Assembly (NCBI GenBank): GCA_903813345.2
Contig: CAIIXF020000199.1
Coordinates: 1-25,000, forward strand
DNA length: 25,000 bases
DNA from: Owenia fusiformis
Taxonomy: Eukaryota; Annelida; Polychaeta; Sabellida; Oweniidae
Reading direction: 5' to 3'
Shown here in pieces: positions 7,996 through 16,167 of the stretch. The stretch's first letter is position 1. Each line of letters begins with the position of its first letter. The position numbers were made by a program, and so were the translations under genes. The notes below the pieces were generated by a model. That model was not told the DNA's origin, did not search any database, and worked only from the letters and a program-made list of their open reading frames with translations.

Positions 7996-9371
7996 TCTCC
8001 AGATTTAAGAGATGAAATCAGCAATTCATTTCTATTAACTTCGAGTATTTTCACATCTTGTTGGTGATCAATTACATAATGAAATTTACATAATTTCATT
8101 ATTTGGTCCATGTTGTCTTCAAATAATGCCGCTAAACAAGTAAATTTTGACCTTGGCCTTAAATTCAAGACTTGAGCAGTATCATCGTAACTTTGTTGAC
8201 ATGACCTGTACTCACTCTGACTCATTTCTAAGAAATAGTCGCGCTGTTTGCTTATTCCGAAAAACTTATTCATATCTTCAAGGATCACGGAATGATTTTT
8301 CTCGTCATTTGTCTCGCCTAAATTTTTAGGTAATGGTATATCGAAAGTATCTACTTCATATAAATTAAAAACCAAATCTATTGAAGTGACAGGGATTTTG
8401 AGAGTTATATATATTTGATCCTTCACATATATTCCCGAGGTCAATCTTGTGGTATAATAATATCGCACGTCTTCGCGTAACATGTGAAACTCGGGGTAAT
8501 TTTCTTTTAATTTTGATTTTACTTGACCCAAAGCTTGACCAAGCACTTCGGCATTAATTAGTTCAGGAGTCAAATATCCCGCATTAATTCGTTCTAGAGC
8601 CATCACTAGACGATATGACTCAATTTCGGCCAATTGTAAATTGAATAAAAGTTCTGACATATATTTGAACATAGCCGTGGTAGTTCCAGCTAAATTGTTT
8701 ACTTTATAGTCAATTTCGGCAATACTTTTGGACCTTTTTCCCAATTCGACATTCACATTATTAATGTAATTCCCTAATTGTTCAAGAGATAAATGATTGT
8801 TTCGCACCATGTTAAGTACATCACCTGTTCTATTATTTGCCAATATCATAAAACCATGCAATTCACTCTGAAGAGTGTTTAATTTTCCCGCCGAAAGATT
8901 TCCAAATTGTTCTAGACGGGAGACATGCATTCTCATTTGATTCATTTGGTCTTCAGATGCCAGACACAAGAAACCTCCAAATAATTTACCTATGGGAGCC
9001 AATAACGCGCTTCTTTTTGAAAATTCGCGCTGGGAAGTTGTACGCGACGGCATCAACATTTTCAGATTACTTTTGTGTTTATTAATTTTATCTATTATAT
9101 TTCTCAAAACCGCTCGCATTTGTGAGCATGTATGATTATGGATAAATCCATTCATATCACATTTTCGATTAGCATGCCATAATATCTCATCGGGAATCAT
9201 GAGTGAAATATTCACGCCGAAAGTCAAGTGAAAGCTACTACCTGTTCGCACACATGTTCCATCTACGGATTTAAAATTAACTCCATAATTTTGCCGTAAT
9301 TCTCCGGCATTTACGCCATTTCCAGTAAATCCCAATACTCCCAATATAAAGAAGATAGTGACGTGTTCCAT
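7980..9371 (-). CDS. env: F-like envelope glycoprotein, N-terminal and main ectodomain (E1)
   Basis: It encodes 463 residues. An N-terminal hydrophobic signal peptide covers residues 1-22. A dibasic Lys-Arg at 119-120 is followed by a hydrophobic, glycine-rich stretch (121-138), the layout of a proteolytically primed fusion protein of the baculovirus F / insect Env type. N-glycosylation sequons (for example at N54 and N79) and a long helical, heptad-like region (about 140-270) follow. It is presumably made from a spliced RNA: the ATG at 9371 is the first AUG after the acceptor at 9479 and has a good context (AACAATGG). The ORF ends where the reading frame shifts, before the cysteine-rich and membrane parts, so this copy would not give a membrane-anchored Env. 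Confidence 0.82.
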   Translation of the reverse strand: MEHVTIFFILGVLGFTGNGVNAGELRQNYGVNFKSVDGTCVRTGSSFHLTFGVNISLMIPDEILWHANRKCDMNGFIHNHTCSQMRAVLRNIIDKINKHKSNLKMLMPSRTTSQREFSKRSALLAPIGKLFGGFLCLASEDQMNQMRMHVSRLEQFGNLSAGKLNTLQSELHGFMILANNRTGDVLNMVRNNHLSLEQLGNYINNVNVELGKRSKSIAEIDYKVNNLAGTTTAMFKYMSELLFNLQLAEIESYRLVMALERINAGYLTPELINAEVLGQALGQVKSKLKENYPEFHMLREDVRYYYTTRLTSGIYVKDQIYITLKIPVTSIDLVFNLYEVDTFDIPLPKNLGETNDEKNHSVILEDMNKFFGISKQRDYFLEMSQSEYRSCQQSYDDTAQVLNLRPRSKFTCLAALFEDNMDQIMKLCKFHYVIDHQQDVKILEVNRNELLISSLKSGEWHII

Positions 9372-9478
9372 TGTTAAATCGGATGTCTCAAAAATTTCCC
9401 ACTCACTCTTTTTGATTCCGATAAGTTTTCCTTAGTGGTATCGTATATTTTCTGTACAACTGTACCGTAGGTTATTTT

Positions 9479-9492
9479 CTGGAACAGAGAAA
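9479..9492 (-). other. Splice acceptor for env mRNA (E1)
   Basis: The minus strand reads TTTCTCTGTTCCAG, a strong pyrimidine tract and AG, about 108 bases upstream of the env ATG with no AUG between. It would pair with the leader donor at 15598-15593. Confidence 0.6.
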
Positions 9493-10367
9493 GCTTAACT
9501 TGTCTACATAGGACCAAATGATCCCCCTTCTGGAGAGGAGGGGCCACAACGTCCAATGGTGTAAGTTTTTACATTTTGGTACTTGTCATTACCCCCGTTT
9601 GATCCTTATCTCCACCCCTTATTCCTAAAAAGGTTACTTTAATTAATTGATTATGTCATTCTAAATGAATGAAGTATGGGAAACCCTTCGTGTTTTTTCT
9701 AAACTTGTAACATTTTTTTGTTTATTTGTTCTTCCTTATGTTTCTTGATATATAGCTACTTTAACGCCATATCCTTCGGGCAGTTATGCAAAGCTTTGCA
9801 TCACCCGGAATCCCTCACCATCTGAGGTGATTCTCCCAGTTTCTCGCTTTTCCTCCCCATTTATTTTATCAATATATTTGTATCATTTTACATCAAATTT
9901 TCTATCGGGATTTCCCCATTTTCTCTACAACCCCTCCCATTGACATTTCCTAGTCAAGGACCACATGAAACCCCCAACTTGATCAGGGTCTAGGATTTCA
10001 TAGAGATGTTATCATTGATCTACTTTTTGCAGCGCTGAGTTACCAGCAATGGAATGTGACCTTTTCCCTCATTGTCTCATTGCCAGAGCCAGCTTGGAAC
10101 AGCTGTTATATTCAGTCTAAAACCAAACACTGCAACAACTTGTTTTGGTCATGAGATTACAAAGGAGGAGTCTCAGTAAAGATTGGATACTGCCTTGCGC
10201 ACAAACAGCATCACAGGGGTAGTTCCCGTGGATCCGCTAACGTCTTATACATAATAACTCTTATAGGCTTACTTCATATGCTTATCCTTATTTGGGGCTC
10301 ATTATATATACAATTTCCTTTATTCATCTATTTCTACGTAGTTCATAATAACTTCTATTTCTCTCAC
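9493..10367 (-). other. pol-env intergenic region of E1
   Basis: No gene is seen. It contains a perfect 16-bp palindrome (9786-9801) and a short hairpin directly after it (9815-9832). GTAAGT at 10371-10366 overlaps the pol stop codon and could act as a second splice donor. The plus-strand frame at 10278-10565 is antisense to pol and not a gene. Confidence 0.5.
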
Positions 10368-11021
10368 TTACGGCTCAGACTTATTGAGCTTCTTATAATT
10401 CTTCAAATAGCATCTTTTTCCCATCATCGGGACTGGATGCTGACTGAGTTCTTCCCTCAATTGGGGGGTAAGATTACTCAGCGGTTCCCACGTAGGGGTT
10501 TCATAATTTTCCCACTTAAGGTAATATTCGGGCTCAGTTTGCCCTTTTCTATATCTTCCTTTTAATACTTTTTCTACCATGTAGTACTCATCCTCTTCTT
10601 TTTCTATTTCTTCTGGTGCTTGTTCTTTGTTGTTTTTATTTGCAGTTTGAATCTGCTCTTCATCATTTTCTTTGTTCTCTTCATCATTTACAGTGGGCTG
10701 AGCCTCTTCATTATCGAAGCATTCTTCGGGTAACTCATCAGCGTCAATGAGTGGGTCAAAAATCTGAGTAGGGTCATAATTTTCCGGAAGTTCCTCATTA
10801 GGGACCCTGTTGATCCTTTCTTCAACTCGTTTTAGTCTTCGTACGTTGACAGGTGTTTTCATTAATTTCCCGTCGCATATTCTCTTTATGACGAATACAT
10901 TATTTGCTTCATTTAGGGAGGCATATAGAGTATAGGGACCTGTCCAAAGGCTCATCAATTTTCTCGACTTAAGACCTTTGACGGCAATCTTTGGTTTGTA
11001 AAGCATTACACGATCACCTAC
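10368..11021 (-). CDS. pol: Pol C-terminus: integrase GPY/F module and chromodomain, after an amber codon
   Basis: The frame is the same as the upstream pol frame, separated only by TAG at 11022-11024; the first ATG is at 11006. Counting from that ATG, a W-T-G-P-Y motif of the integrase GPY/F module is at residues 21-25. A Glu/Asp-rich linker follows (about 88-141), then a chromodomain (about 140-185) with V-E-K, Y-L-K-W and T-W-E-P motifs. The three aromatic cage positions that bind methylated lysine are all present (Y142, W165, Y168). In chromoviruses this domain steers integration to H3K9-methylated heterochromatin (established knowledge), which fits the nested insertions here. Without readthrough of the TAG it would not be joined to the integrase. 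Confidence 0.9.
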   Translation of the reverse strand, partial: VGDRVMLYKPKIAVKGLKSRKLMSLWTGPYTLYASLNEANNVFVIKRICDGKLMKTPVNVRRLKRVEERINRVPNEELPENYDPTQIFDPLIDADELPEECFDNEEAQPTVNDEENKENDEEQIQTANKNNKEQAPEEIEKEEDEYYMVEKVLKGRYRKGQTEPEYYLKWENYETPTWEPLSNLTPQLREELSQHPVPMMGKRCYLKNYKKLNKSEP

Positions 11022-14000
11022 CTAGAAAGGTTTGGAGAGCCCTTCTCGGACTCTTTTCCTGATCATTTTCTCTTGTTCTGCCTTTAAGTTGGCCTGCACT
11101 ACTTTACTGGTTGTAGCTATTCGTTTACAAATGGTTTCGACATGCTCTTGGACCGAATCAGACTTAGCACTAATATTTACATCCAACACTGAATCAAATG
11201 GAAGGAACGGTTCCCTACCATACAATACAAAATGTGGACTGTAGCCGTGTACTGTTTTGGTAGTCCTATAACTAGCCAAAGCCGCTGACAGGAGGACATC
11301 CCAGTCGCGGTGGTCATTTGTCAAGGTGGCTAAAGAGGCCATTAGGGTCGAGTTGAATCTCTCACACTGACCTGTTGTCTGCGGCGAATATGGACTACTT
11401 TTGAGCCTTTTTATTGAAAATTTTGCACATAAATGACTCACTAGCTCGGACAGGAAGTCGGTCCCTCTATCTGATGATCTAGTGAGTGGAGTTCCATGCC
11501 GACAAATGATTTCGTCAAACAATAACCGAGCTATGGTAGTGGCTTTAATGTCTGGGACAGCAAAAGCCTCTGGAAATTTGGATAGGCGGTCTACAAACAC
11601 TACTATATACTTGTTTGATTGTCTTGTCTTTAATAAAGGACCCAAACAATCCATTTCCAACCAACCAAAAGCGGAATCGACCAAAGGAAGAGGCAACATT
11701 TGACCTCTAGTGTACCTAGTAGGGCGCTTTCTACATTGACAATCTGGACAAGATTTCACCCAATTATGGCAGTCTTTGACCAATGATCCCCAATAAAACC
11801 GACTTCTGACTAAGTCAATCAACCTGTGTATTCCTGTATGTCCTGCTGTGGTTTGGTCATGGTATTGAGTTAAAACTTCATCAATTAACATTTTTGGAAT
11901 AGCCAATTGCTGTCGACATCTTGATTCTTTAGTTCCCGGCCCAGAAGGAAACCAAAGGTGATATAACAAGTCATTGGTATATAAAAAATCACCGGCAGAC
12001 AAAAGCACTTTTCTTGCATCTTTGTCATTTCCAGGTAGTCTCCGGAATTTCAAATAATTTATCATCTGAAAGAGTTCAGGATCTTCTTTCTGCATCTGAG
12101 CTACTTTATCTAAACCTAATTCATGAATTCCTTGTTGTTCTTTTACAATTGCCAGTAGATCCGTCACATGTGACAGGTCCTCTGCTTCTGGTTCTTCTTC
12201 ATATTCTCTTCTACTTAGGAAATCAGCATTGTTGTTCACTCTACCAGGGCGATGTTGCACATCAAAATGATATCTTTGTAAGTGCATGGCCCATCGAGCT
12301 AATCTTCCAGTTGGCTCTTTCATGGCAAGTAGCCATTTGAGAGACCTGTTGTCAGTGACAACAGTAAATTTACTAAATCTCAAATAATTGTCGAATTTCT
12401 TTGTAGCAAATATCACTGCTAATGCTTCGAGTTCGTGAACAGGGTAGCGTTTTTCAGCCTGGGTTAAACCCCTTCCATTATAGGCTATAGGCTTCTCTAC
12501 CCCATCAATAGTTTGAGATAGTACTGCTCCCAAACCTGAGAGGCTTGCATCCGTCATTAAATGAAACGGATGGTCAAAATTGGGATAACTCAACAATGGT
12601 GCTTCTGTGAGTTTCCTTTTCAACAAATCGAACGCCTTTTGGCATTCACTAGACCATACAAATCTCGCATCCTTTTTGGTGAGATCGTATAATGGTCTGG
12701 CGATTTTAGAATGATCTTTTATAAATCGCCTGTAATACCCAACAATACCTAGAAAGCTTCGTACATCCCTTATCTTGCAAGGAGTTTTGTACGATAAAAT
12801 GGCTTTCACATTTTCTTTGGTAGGATACATTCCATCTGGGGTCACATCATGCCCCAAATATCTGACTTTTTTAACAAATAGCTTGGCTTTGGATGGCTTG
12901 ATTTTCAAACCTGCTTTTACCAGTCTTCCGAGTATTAATTCCAAATGATGTAAATGATCTTCAAATGTTTTTGAAAAGACGCATATGTCATCGATATAAA
13001 CGACACAACAGTTCCATTGCAGTCCTTTGAGTACTAATTGCATGAGGCGTTGGAATGAACTAGCAGCATTGACTAGTCCTTGTGCCATTCGCTTATACTG
13101 GAATAGTCCTTCATGACAAATGAAAGCTGTTTTCTCCCGCGATCCATCATTGGCTAGACTAACCTGATGATATCCACTCATAAGGTCAATGAGTGAAAAA
13201 TACTTTGGCTGAGCCACACCTAGAAAATCCAAATATTCCGATATAAGAGGGATCGGAAAAGCATCAAATTTGGTGATTTTGTTCAAGCTTCGAAAATCAC
13301 AACAAAATCTCCATTTTCCATTTGGTTTCGTGACTAAAACAACAGGACTAGCATAAGGGGAATCAGATGGTTCAATTACTCCCTGTTTGAGCATATCTTG
13401 GACTTGATCACTTATATCTATTCTCTTTTGAGGGGGTACCCTATAGGGCCTATGACGAAATACTGGAGCATCGTCATGTGTAACTATTTTGTGTTGAATA
13501 AGGTCACAATGACCTAGCTTACCAGAATAGTCTACAAAGGCTTCAGAATATTTGTTTAACATTTCTCTTACTCTGTCTTTCTGTGAATCTGTCAAATCTG
13601 ACTCAGATAAGTCTATATCTACGGGTTCGGATTTTGTGTTATGGGATTTCCTCATACTCTGATCAGGTGATTTATCATTGTCTATGTTTTCTATTCTAGA
13701 CATTCTGGACAATGGAACAAACGAGCCCACTAGTGAACCTTTATATAAAGTTACTTCATGTTCAAAGGGATTCATTAGTCTCGTAGGTATCATACCCTGC
13801 GTTATCGAGACCAATCCTTTGGCTACTCTCACATCCACTCTATTTCGCTCAGCTGTTATTTCTCCTATCAATTTGTCAGGAGGTTGACCTTTGACTTTCG
13901 TAAACACTACTAATTCCGACAAGGATGGTATGGAAACGTCTTCATTAATCACTACATCATATTTGCTTCTAGGCATAAGTTTTACTGAATTTGTTCCATA

Positions 14001-14318
14001 TGAAATGATAGCTCTATTTTCAGTTAGAAAATCTTGTCCCAGTATTAGATTTCGGCCGATGTCATCAATTACATATAATTTCACATGTATATTTTTATTC
14101 CCAAACCGTATTTTAGTATAAATTTTTCCTCTCATTTTCAGAGGTTGTTTATTCACAGATAAAAGCCGTATATTATGTTCTGGGATTATGTTTGCCTGAG
14201 GATTGCATGCTTTCATCAGAAAATCGTAATCAACTACGGACATCTGAGCTCCCGTATCTATTAAACTCCAAGTTTGAGTACCAAATATTTTGATAGAAAC
14301 TAAATTTTCTTTATACAA
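11022..14318 (-). CDS. pol: Pol polyprotein: protease, reverse transcriptase, RNase H, integrase (E1)
   Basis: It encodes 1,098 residues from the first TTG. The frame is open back to the frameshift site at 14423-14429, and no ATG precedes the protease active site, so expression by frameshift from gag is expected. Domains in order: aspartic protease (D21-T-G, and I-L-G at 92-94); reverse transcriptase about 280-500 (D378, Y-I-D-D 441-444); RNase H about 583-704 (D590, E631, D656, D699); integrase with HHCC finger (H820, H827, C857, C860) and D890, D950, E986, an exact D-x59-D-x35-E. All catalytic residues are intact. The frame ends in TAG just before the GPY/F module. A one-base change from a sense codon is the simplest explanation. 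Confidence 0.95.
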   Translation of the reverse strand: MYKENLVSIKIFGTQTWSLIDTGAQMSVVDYDFLMKACNPQANIIPEHNIRLLSVNKQPLKMRGKIYTKIRFGNKNIHVKLYVIDDIGRNLILGQDFLTENRAIISYGTNSVKLMPRSKYDVVINEDVSIPSLSELVVFTKVKGQPPDKLIGEITAERNRVDVRVAKGLVSITQGMIPTRLMNPFEHEVTLYKGSLVGSFVPLSRMSRIENIDNDKSPDQSMRKSHNTKSEPVDIDLSESDLTDSQKDRVREMLNKYSEAFVDYSGKLGHCDLIQHKIVTHDDAPVFRHRPYRVPPQKRIDISDQVQDMLKQGVIEPSDSPYASPVVLVTKPNGKWRFCCDFRSLNKITKFDAFPIPLISEYLDFLGVAQPKYFSLIDLMSGYHQVSLANDGSREKTAFICHEGLFQYKRMAQGLVNAASSFQRLMQLVLKGLQWNCCVVYIDDICVFSKTFEDHLHHLELILGRLVKAGLKIKPSKAKLFVKKVRYLGHDVTPDGMYPTKENVKAILSYKTPCKIRDVRSFLGIVGYYRRFIKDHSKIARPLYDLTKKDARFVWSSECQKAFDLLKRKLTEAPLLSYPNFDHPFHLMTDASLSGLGAVLSQTIDGVEKPIAYNGRGLTQAEKRYPVHELEALAVIFATKKFDNYLRFSKFTVVTDNRSLKWLLAMKEPTGRLARWAMHLQRYHFDVQHRPGRVNNNADFLSRREYEEEPEAEDLSHVTDLLAIVKEQQGIHELGLDKVAQMQKEDPELFQMINYLKFRRLPGNDKDARKVLLSAGDFLYTNDLLYHLWFPSGPGTKESRCRQQLAIPKMLIDEVLTQYHDQTTAGHTGIHRLIDLVRSRFYWGSLVKDCHNWVKSCPDCQCRKRPTRYTRGQMLPLPLVDSAFGWLEMDCLGPLLKTRQSNKYIVVFVDRLSKFPEAFAVPDIKATTIARLLFDEIICRHGTPLTRSSDRGTDFLSELVSHLCAKFSIKRLKSSPYSPQTTGQCERFNSTLMASLATLTNDHRDWDVLLSAALASYRTTKTVHGYSPHFVLYGREPFLPFDSVLDVNISAKSDSVQEHVETICKRIATTSKVVQANLKAEQEKMIRKRVREGLSKPF

Positions 14319-14376
14319 ATTCTCAGATATCGATAATTCACATACATTTTTAAATTTTGAATTTTTAATTGTCTTT

Positions 14377-14429
14377 GGCCAAACCCCACTATTCTCAGGC
14401 TTTAACTTGTTTGGCCTTGATTGTTTAAA
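14377..14429 (-). promoter_or_regulatory. -1 ribosomal frameshift signal between gag and pol (E1)
   Basis: The slippery heptamer U UUA AAC (14429-14423) lies in the gag frame at codons 326-327. After a 6-nt spacer, GGCCAAAC (14416-14409) pairs with GTTTGGCC (14384-14377), an 8-bp stem around a 24-nt loop. A -1 slip enters a frame that stays open into pol. The same heptamer, spacer and stem occur in E3 (23706-23758). Whether the loop forms a pseudoknot is not clear. Confidence 0.85.
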
Positions 14430-15403
14430 GATTGACCTTGATTAAATGACCTTTGACCCCGGCAATTTTTAGCAATATGCCCCATTTTCCGGCATTTAAA
14501 ACATTGTAGAGGGCGCTCATTGAATCTGGGCCTTGAGAAAGTAGCCCTACAAAATGGCGCGGAATGCCCTTTCCTGAAACATTTTTGGTAAATTAGGGAA
14601 CCATTTGAAGAACGGAATGTATTGCTCCCCTCTTTAGGAGTAGCTAATTTAGTCATTTCATCTTTAATTCCTGTGATGAGCTTTTGTTGCTCTTTCACTA
14701 TTTCAGACAACATCTTTTGAGTGTCTGATTTTGTCTTGTCAACTTCTATTTCATTGTCGACAACATTAAGGCATTCTGCCAGCCGAGCTGCATTCTCGAC
14801 TTCCTGTACATTTGCAGGTTCTTTTGAAATTACGAATTTGCGGATTTTTGGGAGGAAATTTTTGATTAGGAGCGTTGTGTGTTCACTGTCTCCTATCTGG
14901 AGTCTTGATACCATTTTTCTTATGGCGGCCAAGAAATCATCTACTGATTCATTTGGCTTCTGCATTCTAGCCAATAATTGGGCCTGTAAATTCCATTTAG
15001 GCCTATTTTCTACGAAAAAGGCCAAGAAAGAATTTTCAAGATCATCAAAATTCTGTTTTGTCTCATCATCTAAATCATTAAACCAATGTTCTGCCTGACC
15101 GGTCAAGAACATTCTTAGTGCCTGACATTTCCTGGGTTCATCCCAGCCTTGAAAGTCGGCATATGTAGTGAAACGGCTGAACCAAATTCTGGGATCTAAA
15201 TCAGAATTATTTCCATCAAAGGAAACCAACCGTATCTTGGAATCGAGGTTACCTTGGCCCCTCTGTAATTCTAACCTATTCATTCTTTCTAAAAGGTCAT
15301 CGTGACCATCCCCTTCATTGACTAGTTGATTTAACCTTTCTTGTAAATTTTGTAACCTATTCTCTAAACCTTCCATCCTAACAGCTGCACCTCTAGTTAT
15401 CAT
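14402..15403 (-). CDS. gag: Gag polyprotein (E1)
   Basis: It encodes 333 residues from ATG at 15403, the same start as in E3; in-frame codons upstream begin with GTG and are not needed. An N-terminal heptad region (about 10-45) is followed by a capsid-type retrotransposon gag domain (about 70-215, with conserved W and G-W-D positions), then a basic, glutamine-rich nucleocapsid with two zinc knuckles. Knuckle 2 is a perfect C-x2-C-x4-H-x4-C (C301, C304, H309, C314). Knuckle 1 has Tyr in place of the first Cys (Y272, C275, H280, C285). E3 keeps Cys there, so this is a lesion of E1. The gene ends with TAA 21 bases after the frameshift heptamer. Confidence 0.93.
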   Translation of the reverse strand: MITRGAAVRMEGLENRLQNLQERLNQLVNEGDGHDDLLERMNRLELQRGQGNLDSKIRLVSFDGNNSDLDPRIWFSRFTTYADFQGWDEPRKCQALRMFLTGQAEHWFNDLDDETKQNFDDLENSFLAFFVENRPKWNLQAQLLARMQKPNESVDDFLAAIRKMVSRLQIGDSEHTTLLIKNFLPKIRKFVISKEPANVQEVENAARLAECLNVVDNEIEVDKTKSDTQKMLSEIVKEQQKLITGIKDEMTKLATPKEGSNTFRSSNGSLIYQKCFRKGHSAPFCRATFSRPRFNERPLQCFKCRKMGHIAKNCRGQRSFNQGQSLNNQGQTS

Positions 15404-15592
15404 TAATAATAGTTGAAACACGAAGGAATTCCCATCACTTTACCTCTATGAATTATTATCGACCTGCTTTCCAACCACCCACTAATAGTATCTGTCTAAA
15501 TAGATGAATGACGTGAAGGTGTTAACTGATATGAACGTAACCTAAACTACTGTAAAGCATTCTGCTTTCATGCATATTAATTTTGGTTAGAT

Positions 15593-15598
15593 ACTTAC
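15593..15598 (-). other. Leader splice donor (E1)
   Basis: The minus strand reads ATT|GTAAGTATC, a full match to the intron side of the donor consensus, between the primer binding site and gag. It is kept in E3 at 24923-24928. It is the likely donor for env and small-ORF messages. Confidence 0.6.
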
Positions 15599-15657
15599 AA
15601 TTTATTGAAGTCTTGCGTCGAAATTCGATTCCTTCTTGTCACGCTCGAGTGATTAAG

Positions 15658-15675
15658 TACCCGGCAGCTCCACCA
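15658..15675 (-). other. Primer binding site, tRNA-Ala-like (E1)
   Basis: Five bases inside the 5' LTR the minus strand begins TGGTGGAGCTGCCGGGTA. Its complement ends in AGCTCCACCA, like the 3' end of alanine tRNAs. The tRNA identity is an inference from recalled tRNA ends. The same site is cut by the right window edge in E3 (24988-25000). Confidence 0.6.
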
Positions 15676-15802
15676 CTTTTTGTCACCGGCCAAGCGTGAC
15701 CGATAATCATTCAGGGCTGTATCCAGGATCTTGTGGGTCTCTGGTACTCACAGGTCGCCGCTATTAATCAACTAACGCAGTAGGTGTTGTGTTCCTTATA
15801 AT

Positions 15803-15808
15803 TTTATT
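15803..15808 (-). terminator. AATAAA polyadenylation signal in the LTR
   Basis: AATAAA on the minus strand. It must be bypassed in the 5' LTR and used in the 3' LTR (4024-4029). With the TATA box it brackets the R region. Confidence 0.55.
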
Positions 15809-15836
15809 TTCCGATCCTTGCTCTTGGTTCCATGTG

Positions 15837-15930
15837 CCTAAGTCCGAGTTGCAGCCGAATATTTTGTAAGTCCAAAATGTTGCCAAAATTCTCTAAGTCC
15901 AAAATGAGCGAATATTTCCTAAGTCCATTT
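15837..15930 (-). repeat. Four 26-28 bp repeats centred on TAAGTCC in R
   Basis: TAAGTCC begins at 15839, 15867, 15894 and 15920, spacings 28, 27 and 26, with similar intervening bases. The same array lies in the 3' LTR. A shorter form (with TAAGTCT and TAAGTCA variants) is in the E3 LTR near 19620-19705. It lies between the TATA box and the polyadenylation signal. Confidence 0.75.
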
Positions 15931-16010
15931 TGTTTTAGCTTCCTTCCGTGGTTTTGTTAGCGTTTGATTAATTCCAATTTTCGAGTATCCTGACTGCAAT
16001 TCGGCACTTG

Positions 16011-16020
16011 TTTATATACA
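16011..16020 (-). promoter_or_regulatory. TATA box of the 5' LTR
   Basis: The minus strand reads TGTATATAAA. It is conserved in the other LTRs (4232-4241 and near 19785; diverged near 1528-1537). Transcription would start about 25-30 bases downstream, near 15985. Confidence 0.6.
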
Positions 16021-16039
16021 GGTAGAGCTACATTGATCA

Positions 16040-16167
16040 TTCTGTCAAAATATTGCTTATATTTGCTATAATTTGGGCTTAAATTACGCTTAGCTTGCAG
16101 ATATTTGAAATTGTATTTAGATTTTGATTGGATAATAATAAACATCAATATTATATTTTTGACAGAA
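16040..16167. repeat. Inverted CTGTCA/TGACAG pair in U3
   Basis: TTCTGTCAAAA at 16040-16050 and TTTTGACAGAA at 16157-16167 are inverted repeats just upstream of the TATA box. The arrangement recurs in the E3 and E4 LTRs. In the E1 3' LTR the second arm is altered (TTTTTACAG). Confidence 0.7.

Noticed and set aside
9374-9556. 60-codon minus-strand frame before env
   Set aside because: It spans the proposed splice acceptor and ends just before the env ATG; no domain or conservation could be shown.
11022-11024. Use of a variant genetic code reading TAG as sense
   Set aside because: TAG also ends frames at plausible places elsewhere, and TAA and TGA lesions occur in the older copies. Ordinary nonsense mutation explains the data.
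12014-12340. Plus-strand open frames antisense to pol and gag (also 11032, 11482, 13678, 13891, 14721, 23028, 23241)
   Set aside because: They are shadows of well-supported minus-strand gag and pol.
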